Assembly: GCF_963678635.1 (NCBI RefSeq)
Contig: NC_087066.1
Location: 44,009,624-44,073,623, forward strand
Direction: 5' to 3'
DNA: 64,000 nt
DNA from: Symsagittifera roscoffensis
Lineage: Eukaryota > Xenacoelomorpha > Acoela > Convolutidae
Under the pieces are notes generated by a model that saw only the letters and a program-made list of their open reading frames with translations, was not told the origin of the DNA and ran no database searches. Positions 40,610 through 49,327 of the stretch are shown here, piece after piece. The translations under genes and the position numbers were made by a program. Numbering within the stretch: position 1 is the first letter of the stretch; each line of letters starts with the position of its first letter.

Positions 40610-42115
40610 TTAGCACTCCTGTGCAAAGAGTTCTACTTCCAACTCATCCAACCGTTCTTGGAAGAATCGATTCAACCAAGCCTGTCCTTCTATACTATCG
40701 AAGTGGATGCCGTCCGTGGTCAGTCTGGCCTGATCCATGGCTCTCAACTCATGTTCGATGTCCATGAGGACCATTATTCCGGCATTCCGACTTGCGAGAT
40801 TCCTCAAGATATTATTCCACCTGACCACTCCTTCGTTGTGCCTTCTCAAGCCCCTTGTATTCATTGGCACAGTGCAAACGTTCAGTACCGCGCAGTTGTA
40901 TTTCTGCCAGAGAGTAGTAAACAAGCACACCATCATTGATTCCCATAGTGCTTCCTGCTCATCCAAACCTCTAGAGATGTTATACGTTCCAACCAGGATA
41001 ATCACATTGGGGATCCTCCTTGGATTCATTAGTTCCACCATCCGATATAACTGGGCTATCGTCGCGCCTCCGAAGGCCATCACCGTGGTGACCCAAGAGG
41101 TCTTCAAATTCGAGAGTACTCTGACTAAGCTGTCTCCCAGTATCAGATGTGATGTCCCCAGTGGCGGTTGTGGCAGGTTTACTGCCGGGTTCCAAGTCGC
41201 TCGATTGAAGCAAGCTCTCGGATCTGTCTCCGGGACTGCCGCGAAGTTATATCTCAACTGGTTATTCTTTTGTACGTCTACTACATGTGACACTTTCTTC
41301 GCTGGCATCTTCTGTATTCTTCTCTCTGGGGCCTTAGAGCTCCCCATTAGTGGCGTCATGTCGCTAACTCCCTGTCTGATCACGGTCTGGGAGAGTCGTA
41401 CTCTGCCCGTGTCGTCGATCGTTCCATAGGGTGCAGTCACCCCGGAACTTGGTTCATTCTTGTTGGCGACTAGTCGTCCAGCTGTCTCTATCAGCTTCCT
41501 CACCGTTTGTTCCACGACTGGGTTACCGAAGGTGTCACTAGGATCCGGGATTATCACTCGACCTGTTGCTGTCGGGATTCGTGTCTCCGTTGTCTGGCTC
41601 ATTTCTCGAGGCGTCAAGAGCTCCATCGGGGACTGCCCACGAGGAATACTCCTTGCAGGTATCACCTTCTCCACGGCCCTTGTCAACGCCATCCGCTCTT
41701 TGTAATCCCGCCTCAAGCGCTCAATCTCTTCGCTCTGCTTTTTGCTGCAGTCCTCGAAGAATCTTTTCCACATGTCCCTATCTTCCTCCGTACTGAGCAT
41801 GGTCTTAGTCATCTCGTCCAGCTCACTTTTCGTTCTTTCCAGTTCGTCCTTCATCCCATCCAGATCTTGCATGGTTTGGTTCGTCTGAACCTTTTGTTCT
41901 ACTTTCGCCCTCTTTGGTGGCACAGCTGCTCTCAGTGGTGAACTAGACGAGGCAGCCTCGCTGTTCATCTCCTGATGCATTCTCGTCAGCCCAGGTTTGG
42001 GCTTGGAGGGCATAGGCATTTCACCTGGTTGGTAAGTCTTAGAACTTCCCAATCCAGGCTCATTCGCCAAGTCACTCCCTGAGAGAGCCCCGTTTCTCCA
42101 CCTCATAACCCTCAT
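40610..42115 (-). CDS. SGNH/GDSL hydrolase with coiled-coil N-terminal half (501 aa)
   Basis: Uninterrupted. Residues ~75-150 form a charged coiled coil (DELERTKSELDEMTKTML, EEIERLRRDYKERM). The SGNH domain spans ~320-495. Block I is LILGDSLVRVL with Ser at 329; block II has FGGATIAQL; block III reads VGTYNISRG near 376, where the usual GxN is GTYN, so the Asn is shifted or lost; block V is TTDGIHFDS with Asp 468 and His 471. The family hydrolyses ester bonds. GDSL-type esterase ORFs carried by LTR retroelements are known, for example in bdelloid rotifers. It lies 12 nt after a 74-codon ORF and 300 nt before X. The start shown is an ATG; the coiled coil follows closely. Confidence 0.75.
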   Translation of the reverse strand: MRVMRWRNGALSGSDLANEPGLGSSKTYQPGEMPMPSKPKPGLTRMHQEMNSEAASSSSPLRAAVPPKRAKVEQKVQTNQTMQDLDGMKDELERTKSELDEMTKTMLSTEEDRDMWKRFFEDCSKKQSEEIERLRRDYKERMALTRAVEKVIPARSIPRGQSPMELLTPREMSQTTETRIPTATGRVIIPDPSDTFGNPVVEQTVRKLIETAGRLVANKNEPSSGVTAPYGTIDDTGRVRLSQTVIRQGVSDMTPLMGSSKAPERRIQKMPAKKVSHVVDVQKNNQLRYNFAAVPETDPRACFNRATWNPAVNLPQPPLGTSHLILGDSLVRVLSNLKTSWVTTVMAFGGATIAQLYRMVELMNPRRIPNVIILVGTYNISRGLDEQEALWESMMVCLFTTLWQKYNCAVLNVCTVPMNTRGLRRHNEGVVRWNNILRNLASRNAGIMVLMDIEHELRAMDQARLTTDGIHFDSIEGQAWLNRFFQERLDELEVELFAQEC

Positions 42116-42126
42116 GTTCGGGCGGT

Positions 42127-42351
42127 CTAGTACCCCCTCTCTCCATATGCTGCCATCAATAGGACTTCCGTGGGGCAGTCCCCACGGTTGTCATGCCCCA
42201 AGATGTTTATCAGGGCGGTCAGCAACATGACTACCTCTGGGTCCTCCAGAGCGAAGTCTCGATCCATTAGCCGACGATAGATCGCATCTATCATTGGTCC
42301 TACATATGCCTCTGCCAGGTCCATCAGTTCATCCAAGTTGAAATTCTCCAT
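42127..42351 (-). CDS. Small acidic protein (74 aa) before the SGNH gene
   Basis: ATG at 42349-42351. The sequence is helical and acidic: ENFNLDELMDLAEAYVGPM, then LEDPEVVMLLTALINILGHD. It resembles a small folded bundle and has no family I know. It follows a 340-bp AT-rich spacer, so it may be the first gene of a second transcript holding SGNH and X. The frame ends in TAG 12 nt before the SGNH ATG. It may instead be the displaced N-terminus of the SGNH protein after a frameshift. Confidence 0.5.
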   Translation of the reverse strand: MENFNLDELMDLAEAYVGPMIDAIYRRLMDRDFALEDPEVVMLLTALINILGHDNRGDCPTEVLLMAAYGERGY

Positions 42352-42691
42352 ACTGTTCTTCAGATTCGATTTGATTTGATTCCAAGGTTTGACTCAAGTA
42401 AGCAATTAAATGATCAATCAGGATCTAGAAAAGAGGTCACGAATATCACACTTGTCAGTTTCACCTTAACTTCTCGTTAAAATTTACTTAAAAACAGTCA
42501 GATAAAAAGATTTTTATCCTAAAATTTATTAAAATCAATCGGTCTCTAAAAGTTTGGAATTCGACCTAAGATTACCCCTTCTTACCCAAGATCTTAATAA
42601 CATAACACATAACATAACATAACACACATGTCACACATATCACATATTACATACAACTTAGTCTTTAGCCTAACACCCTCTCGCACGTCAC
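42352..42691 (-). other. AT-rich spacer between macro and SGNH genes
   Basis: No coding sequence. An AACAT/ACATAAC microsatellite-like stretch lies near 42598-42660. Its sharp compositional contrast with the coding DNA on both sides suggests it holds a terminator for the Pol-macro transcript, a promoter for the small ORF-SGNH-X genes, or an intron. None is proved. Confidence 0.4.
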
Positions 42692-44188
42692 TCAGCCTAT
42701 ACTTAAGTAATATTTCTTATGTATATATACTTGTATATTAGTATCAGAGAATATCACGTGTACAAGCGCGTACAATTCCCGAGGATGCAGTCGTCCTCTG
42801 TTTGGATCATACACTGGAAGCAAGAGCTCCTTCACGTCCATTTCCACGAGGAAGTCTCTCAACCTCGTCAAGGGCAAGACTAGGTTCTCTGGGTCCACGT
42901 GCTGCTTCTCCGTCGCCCTCGTCACCGAGAAGCATAGGTATTTTCCCGGTATCTGTGACGCCGCCGGAGGTAAGGCCGCTACGCCCCCTACTCCTGGTCT
43001 TTGCTTCCATAGGAACTCTATGTTTTTATATTCTCTCTTAAAATCTGCCGCTAACGCTGTCCTAAAACTCATGCCTGCTGTGATTGCTATCGCACATGTT
43101 CTATTTGTGAGTATGAAATCACTGTCTGTTAGTATTATGTTAAATGAATATTCATTTAGTAGGTTAAAATATGACTCAACTACCCTCGCTATGTCAGGTT
43201 TCTTAGGTTCTTCGCCTGTTTCTGCTTCTAAGTCTCCTGTCTCTCTTGCTATTCTCAATTTTTTTATTATCAAGTTTTCAGTGTGGGTAAGTCCTACCAC
43301 CAATCCTCGGACAAAATTATCCATCGACGTCCCCGTCGATCGCATACCGGGTATCAAATCGAGATTGGAAGCCGGAATGAGTAGTCGCCCTTCCTGGGCA
43401 GCCAGGGAAGGATCATCTCGTTCGGTCTTCATGTATTTTATGCTTTCACGATCTACATCTTGAATCGTGACACTGGTCTCCTTTGGGTCCGACGTCATTT
43501 CGTTCAGCCATTCCAAGACACGTAGATTCGTCAAGTCTTGTTCATATGACTGCTGTTGCTCGTCGTCGAATTCTACCTCGGGTTTCGACCGGTCAACGAC
43601 CCACTCGTCGTCGTGATCATCGAATATGTCAATGTCCAGTGACACAGTTATTTCTTCTAAACCCACTACTTCTTCCACTATCTTTCTCAGATCTATCCTA
43701 TCCACTACAAAGTCGTCACCGTAAGGGTTATATTTCTTTCTTGGTCTTGTCCCGGCGTTCTGTCGAGTCTGTATCGTAAGCGGAAGATCTGGTTCCAAAT
43801 TCTTGGGAACCTCCATCTGTTCGGAATCCTGCCAATCCTCATCTGCGTAGGGTAAGGTTTCATGTTCCGCTTCGATCACCTCGTTTGGATCCAGGTCCAG
43901 CGGTGTATTCGTTCCTTCCTCCACGACTTCGTTTCCATCGTTCTTCTCCCTCGTGCCCTTCTCGTTGACCTCACAAGCAGAATCCATCATTAGATAATCC
44001 CCTTCTTCCATGTCTGCGGGTATACACCAGACTTCTGTCGATGGCTTAATGTTCTCATAGTGGGCGGCTCGGCCAGTACTCAGTCTATAAAAGCGTCCCT
44101 CCCGGTGCACTTCCGTAATCATGAAGGGTCCCCTCCACTTTTTTAGGAGCTTTTTCGTTCCTTTCGGTGGTATAACGTTCTGAAATAC
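42692..44188 (-). CDS. Integrase tail fused to a macro domain
   Basis: An open frame of 476 codons from 44122, continuous in phase with the integrase upstream except for the TGA at 44189-44191. It begins with integrase C-terminal sequence (KWRGPF just upstream, then MITEVHREGRFYRLSTG). Residues ~50-300 are an acidic linker. Residues 327-476 (43144-42695) fit a macro domain of the TARG1/Poa1p branch: ILTDSDFILTNRTCAIAI, FKREYKNIEFLWKQRPG, GKYLCFSVTRATEKQHV, LTRLRDFLVEMDVKELLLP, YDPNRGRLHPRELYAL, DTNIQVYIH. The glycine-rich ligand loop and the Lys and Asp used by TARG1 for catalysis are not conserved, so any ADP-ribose role would be binding at most. A matching relic lies at 3390-4062. Confidence 0.65.
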   Translation of the reverse strand, partial: VFQNVIPPKGTKKLLKKWRGPFMITEVHREGRFYRLSTGRAAHYENIKPSTEVWCIPADMEEGDYLMMDSACEVNEKGTREKNDGNEVVEEGTNTPLDLDPNEVIEAEHETLPYADEDWQDSEQMEVPKNLEPDLPLTIQTRQNAGTRPRKKYNPYGDDFVVDRIDLRKIVEEVVGLEEITVSLDIDIFDDHDDEWVVDRSKPEVEFDDEQQQSYEQDLTNLRVLEWLNEMTSDPKETSVTIQDVDRESIKYMKTERDDPSLAAQEGRLLIPASNLDLIPGMRSTGTSMDNFVRGLVVGLTHTENLIIKKLRIARETGDLEAETGEEPKKPDIARVVESYFNLLNEYSFNIILTDSDFILTNRTCAIAITAGMSFRTALAADFKREYKNIEFLWKQRPGVGGVAALPPAASQIPGKYLCFSVTRATEKQHVDPENLVLPLTRLRDFLVEMDVKELLLPVYDPNRGRLHPRELYALVHVIFSDTNIQVYIHKKYYLSIG

Positions 44189-45492
44189 TCATAGGTAGTC
44201 TCCCACCGAGTAAGTTTTTGCACCAGCTGCTTTTTTGTCGAGTTTTTTTCTCTGCCTTGCCTGTTCTTGCTGAGTATTTTGTCTACACAAATCGTTCAAC
44301 TCCTGTTGACGTCTGATCACGTCCCTCACGTAGATCTGTGGAGACGTTTTCTTTCCCTCATACTCTGGGTAGAAAAAGGTTAAGGGTAAAGACTTCTCGT
44401 GTCCAGTTAGCATCATGTGTGGACTAACTCCAGTGGTGGAATGTTCCGTGCTATTATAGGCTCCCATCACCTGTGGAAGGTATCTGTCCCAATCGGTCAT
44501 GTACCTGGAACAATATACTCTCAGCATCGACACTAACGTCCTATTCTGTCTTTCCACTAAGCCATTCGTCTGTGGATGGTATGTCGTGGAGTGAGCCTGA
44601 GCAACCTGTCGTCACCGGAGCAATCTACGAAAGCTGTTCCATTATCCGATTGAAACGTCATCGGATAACTATGTCTCGCTATCCACGTATTGATCAGGTG
44701 GTCGCATGTCTCTTCCGCCGAGGCTGTTAGGCAGGGCACGACCTCTGCATACTTTGTGAAATGATCTATCATGACCAACACCTGATTATAACCACTGTCT
44801 GTCATGCATATCTTTTGGTGATCTATCTGCAGCACCTCGTTGAATTCAGACGACTCGATCGATTGTAAAGGAAATCGCAATTTTCTTGGATCCTTGGCCT
44901 GTTGGCATGACAGACATGCTGTTACCAACTTCTCGCATGCCTTTTTCATTCCAGGCCACTCAAAGCGCTTCAGGATCCTCTGATACACTTTGTCGATCCC
45001 CTGATGGCCCATCTGATCATGCGACCTGAATAATAGTTCTGTCTGATAGAGTTGCGGCAACACTATTGCGTTATACTTGTATAGGACTTTGTCTTCATCT
45101 CTTCTCTTGCAAGCCACAATCCCGTCCTTGTTCAAGAATAACCTTCCCTCTTTCTGCATGAAATACTGTCTCAGGATACGGTAACTGTCTTCCTCGAGGT
45201 CTCCTTTATCCGGAGAACCATTCTCGATCCACCTTTTCAGGTTGCTCGTCGTGCGATCATTTCTCTGCGCCCTTAGACGATCCGAGAGTCTGTATCTCGC
45301 CTTCAAGTACGTCTTCATGACCCTCATCTGACTATTCAGCTCATTGGGCTGGTGTGTGTCTTCTTCCATCTTAACGCACCAAACCTTCGCCAACGGCTGT
45401 GTTTCTTGCTTGAACGGCTGAAGATTAGTCCTGACTACCTCTTTTTGTGGCAACAGACTTATCGAACGTTTCGATACCGCTATTGTCTCCAA
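44189..45492 (-). pseudogene. Integrase core, frameshifted
   Basis: Zinc-binding part: HDQMGHQGIDKVYQRI then CLSCQQAKDP. Catalytic core: QIDHQKI, QSDNGTAF, and after a one-base shift near 44625, LVERQNRTL with the third acidic residue. The downstream frame continues STEHSTTGVSPHMMLTGHE, typical of Ty3/Gypsy integrase, then stops at a TGA in GDYL-stop-VFQN before the GPF tail. Integrates the cDNA when intact; this copy cannot. Residues upstream of the zinc part (LSDRLRAQRNDRTTSNLK) belong to the RNase H-integrase linker. Confidence 0.85.
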
Positions 45493-46704
45493 ATCATCCG
45501 CTGCGATGTCAAAGACTCTCTCACTTGGTATGAGTTAGCGATCACTATCAGGGTCCTGGTACATCTCTCTATCCAGATCCCTTGCACGAGTTTCCACTAG
45601 TAGTGTGTGGATCGCTAGTTCGGACAGTTCTGATCCCGAGCTCGAATTCCTGTCTGAGTAGGTGTCAATTCCTGAGTTTCGGGACTTGTCTTCTGTTGAA
45701 GAGGTCGTGATGGAGTCTGCACCCTCCTCCAGATCATGTCCGTGCCTTCTTCGCATCCATCTGAACTCCGCGGACAAAACTTTGTTCCCCAGGTCCTGTT
45801 TTTCATCAGAAACTTCTTCATCTATCTCAGACTCCCCGGACAAACTTCCTTGTCCCAAGTGTTGTTCTTGTGCTCGCTGACTCTTCTCATTGTTCGTCTC
45901 CCCGGACAAACAATCTTGCACCAGGTTTCGTTTTACCTTTACCCCTTTTTTCCTGGTCCACAAAGGTAACGGTTTTCTTTCGCGTATCCTTCCGTCCGTA
46001 CGAAGTACTGGTTAAAACCTCATGTGGTATTGAGGATACTAGTTGCTGAACTATTGTCCTACAATCCCTCTCGTTCTCCTCGTGTTGTCATCTGGACGGC
46101 ATGATCTTCACCTTCTCCCTAACTGTTAGTGATGCCACTGCTGCTGTCACTCGGAGTCATCTCTGCTCACTTCTCTTTCTAACAATCCACCCAGCATCCG
46201 CATCACTTGCGGTGTTGGACAAGTCAAAGACTCTCTCACTTGGTATGAGTTAGCGATCACTATCAGGGTCCTGGTACATCTCTCTATCCAGATCCCTTGC
46301 ACGAGTTTCCACTAGTAGTACAACTCCCGAAACTCAGAAATTGACACCTACTCAGACAGGAATTCGAGCTCGGGATCAGAACTGTCCGAACTAGCGATCC
46401 ACACTTGCGGATCTGCACCGTTTTATCCAATAATGAGAGGCTGTTTATGTTCATGCGAGAGAGTTCTTGCTGGACCAGGTTTGAGCGCAGCAACAGATCC
46501 AAGGGGACCGGGTCCTCCTTGGATAGGATCTTTATCTCGGCTGCTTTCTCTTAAGGTAACTCAGGGTGTCCTGGAATTGGATGTCCAGACTTGTCCAACC
46601 ATCTCGTTAAAGGAAGCGCTTCATAAGTTTCTTGGTCCAGAAACAAAAATCCTTCCTTTATTTCTACCTGATTGGCTTGCTTCTGCTCCAATCTTTCATA
46701 GAAC
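45493..46704 (-). pseudogene. Pol linker between RNase H and integrase
   Basis: A long acidic and Ser-rich stretch, unusual in length for Ty3/Gypsy Pol. Minus-strand frames give QANQVEIKEGFLFLDQE, then LTRWLDKSGHPIPGHPELP followed by a stop. DLLLRSNLVQQELSRMNIN comes next; then the foldback insertion (46227-46405) breaks it. Beyond that, an open 142-codon segment (45963-45535) carries repeated LSGE and SxxSE motifs. Such linkers are probably flexible. No enzyme motif is visible. Confidence 0.6.
46227..46405. repeat. Foldback insertion copied from 45511-45690
   Basis: 46227-46318 repeats 45511-45603 in the same orientation. 46319-46405 is the reverse complement of about 45603-45690. So one source stretch appears once direct and once inverted, back to back, inside the Pol linker. 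CCGCAAGTG near the insertion edges may have guided the template switch. Confidence 0.8.
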
Positions 46705-48219
46705 TCAGCTATCACGCATCCTGTGTTCGATTATCATCTGGTAGCCATCCAATCTTACTATCCATCTACCAATATAACTCTGATCCATCGAGTAGGTCTT
46801 CAACCAGGATAACGCTCTGTTGTCCACGCGTAACTTGAAGGGAGCGCTCCCCAAGTATGCACGGTACTTTTCCACGAAGGTGACTACTGCAAACATTTCT
46901 GCTTTTGGTGCACCATATTTCATCTCAGTGTCACTCAAGACCTTGCTACCGTATGCAATGGGACGGAGAACCGTTCTTCCATTCCATTCTTGCTCCTAAT
47001 GCAATATTCCTGAGATGGCTACTACCGATGTGTCTGTGTCAAGAACATACATGCCATTTTCTGAAGGCATGCCTAGCACTGGCGCTTCGCACAGTTCCCG
47101 CTTTATGTTCTCGAAGGCAACTTGTGCTTCAATGTTCCATTCGAACTTTTTCCCTTTGTTGCGCATCAGCTTCTGCATCGGATACACCTTGTCTGTAATT
47201 CCTTTTATGAACTCCCGGTAGTAGTTGGCAAACCAGAGGAAGCTCAGGAGCTGTGTGTCCGTTCTGAGAGCCTTCCATGTCAACACGGCTTCTACTGCTT
47301 CCGGGTCCGGCCTCACACCATGCCTGTCCACCATTCTTCCCAAGTTCTTGATTGAATCCCTAAGGATTTCACATTTCGATGGTTTGCACTTCAAGCCTGC
47401 TCTTTTCATGCATCCAAAGACCTCATCGAGCCGATCAATATGGTCTTCCAGGGTTGGTGTCGCTATGACCACGTCGTCCACCTAACACATCACAAGGTTC
47501 CCGTACTTTTTTGTCACTCTGGTCAAAGCTTGAGCCATCAGTCTTTGAAAAGTGGCCGTTGCGTTGCATAAGCCGAAGGGCATCCTCTTCAACAGGTACA
47601 ACCCTAATTCGCTCGCGAATCCGGTTTTCTCTCTATCCTTCTTCCGCAGAGGGTCCTGCCAGAAGGCAAAACCCAGGTCCAATGTGGTGAAGAACTTGGC
47701 ATCACCAAGTTTAGAGAGGCTCTCGTCTACTCGCGGTATCGGGTACCCATCTTTTATAGTTACCGCGTTCAAGTAGCGAAAGTCGCAACAAAACCTAAGC
47801 TGCCCCCTTTCTTTTTCGCCATTACTACCCCGCAAGCCCATGGCGATTTTCAGGGTTCTATCATGTCGTATTCGAGCAACATTTCTATTTTCGCTCGGCA
47901 CGCTTTCGACTTGTGTGGCGCCATCCGTCTCGTGCCTTCTCTGTGCCTCCTCTTCCAGTTCAATGTCGTGTTCGACGAAGTTAGAGCAACCAATATCCGC
48001 CTTATGTTTTGAAAATACATCTGCGTTCCAATTCCGATTTAAGAGGTCCCGCAATTTTTCGAAATCTCCCTCACCTATTTTCCCTTATAAATGTTCTATC
48101 TCTGGCAAAACCAGTTTGTCAGATTCTAGTTCATATGACGAGGGGCGTTCCGAAAAATTCGAGCAGCTCGATAAGCCGTCGGCTCGATAAGCCGTCGTTT
48201 CGGATTTCATTGAAAACAA
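46705..48219 (-). pseudogene. RT and RNase H, disrupted
   Basis: RT fingers and palm: GQLRFCCDFRYLNAVTIKD, AKFFTTLDLGFAFWQ, KRMPFGLCNATATFQRLM. The catalytic YVDD is broken by TAG at 47482-47484 (VMC-stop-VDDVV). Upstream, the proper frame (WACGVVMAKKKGG, preceded by a TGA at 47850-47852) differs from the frame holding the long open stretch, so two shifts offset each other. The RT thumb runs to a TAG at 46996-46998 where relatives have Gln. RNase H: EMKYGAPKAEMFAVVTF and RVDNRALSWL, then a small deletion after EHRMRD removes the HQNAD-type end with the last catalytic Asp. Clearly inactive. Confidence 0.85.
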
Positions 48220-48776
48220 TTAATGAATAGATTTTAATTCATTAATCCTCTTTAAAATTTTATCTTTATTGGCATGATAAGGACAGTCTTTCACACTATG
48301 TTTCTTCAAGTTTTGTGTCTCCTCATAGTGGGTCCTCATCGGCAAAGCGTAACCAAGCTTCTTTCCACGCTGGATTGAAACCGTGGTGTCCAGTGTGTTC
48401 AATAACACACTGACACACAGTCCGTTTCGCGTTACCGAGAAGCTTCGGCCTAAAATCACCGAACTCTGACTATTTGGATTCGGTACTAAACAAACCTGTT
48501 TACTATCGCCTAACGAATTTAAATTTCTCATTCTAAAAATTGCCACCACAGCCTGTCCTGGCTGTAGTTTCACTTTTCTATCTAAAAAAATTGGTACCTT
48601 GTTTTCGTCTGTTATTATCCTATTAATTGGTTTCTTAACATACTTCCGGTCCGCGTTTCTAATCCGTATCAGACCGTTGTTCAAGTCAATCACCACGTCA
48701 ACATTCCTGACGAAAACTCTGCCCAAGATGAATTGGTCGGCGTCGTCCAAATTCTCTACCACCAGGAAGCTTCTCT
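48220..48776 (-). pseudogene. Duplicated protease C-terminal fragment
   Basis: Repeats 49328-49878 at near identity (LDDADQFIL, RNVDVVIDLNNGLIRIRN, VSIQRGKKLGYALPM). It is the left half of a ~1.1-kb tandem duplication. It lacks the catalytic DTG, which lies in the copy to the right. The 16-bp direct repeat GCTCGATAAGCCGTCG occurs twice in tandem just below its end, in both copies. Confidence 0.8.
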
Positions 48777-49327
48777 ACCACCAGGTCCAATGTGGTGAAG
48801 AACTTGGCATCACCAAGTTTAGAGAGGCTCTCGTCTACTCGCGGTATCGGGTACCCATCTTTTATAGTTACCGCGTTCAAGTAGCGAAAGTCGCAACAAA
48901 ACCTAAGCTGCCCCCTTTCTTTTTCGCCATTACTACCCCGCAAGCCCATGGCGATTTTCAGGGTTCTATCATGTCGTATTCGAGCAACATTTCTATTTTC
49001 GCTCGGCACGCTTTCGACTTGTGTGGCGCCATCCGTCTCGCGCCTTCTCTGTGCCTTCTCTTCCAGTTCAATGTCGTGTTCGACGAAGTTAGAGCAACCA
49101 ATATCCGCCTTATGTTTTGAAAATACATCTGCGTTCCAATTCCGATTTAAGAGGTCCCGCAATTTTTCGAAATCTCCCTCACCTATTTTCCCTTAGAAAT
49201 GTTCTATCTCTGGCAAAACCGGCTTGTCAGATTCTAGTTCATATGACGAGGGGCGTTCCGAAAAATTCGAGCAGCTCGATAAGCCGTCGGCTCGATAAGC
49301 CGTCGTTTCGGATTTCATTGAAAACAA
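48777..49327 (-). pseudogene. Duplicated RT N-terminal fragment
   Basis: Repeats about 47672-48219 (FEKLRDLLNRNWNADVFSK, CSNFVEHDIELEE, LRFCCDFRYLNAVT), then breaks at the duplication junction in TLDL-VVEKLPGG near 48780. The frame is separated from the protease by two TAA codons (near 49328 and 49195). The same TGA (48959-48961) as in the other copy precedes SPWACG, so this defect predates the duplication. Confidence 0.8.

Noticed and set aside
33959-48230. Many plus-strand frames of 60-290 codons opposite the minus-strand element
   Set aside because: They mirror the GC-richer coding DNA of the opposite strand and translate to Ser/Leu/Cys-rich sequence without domains.
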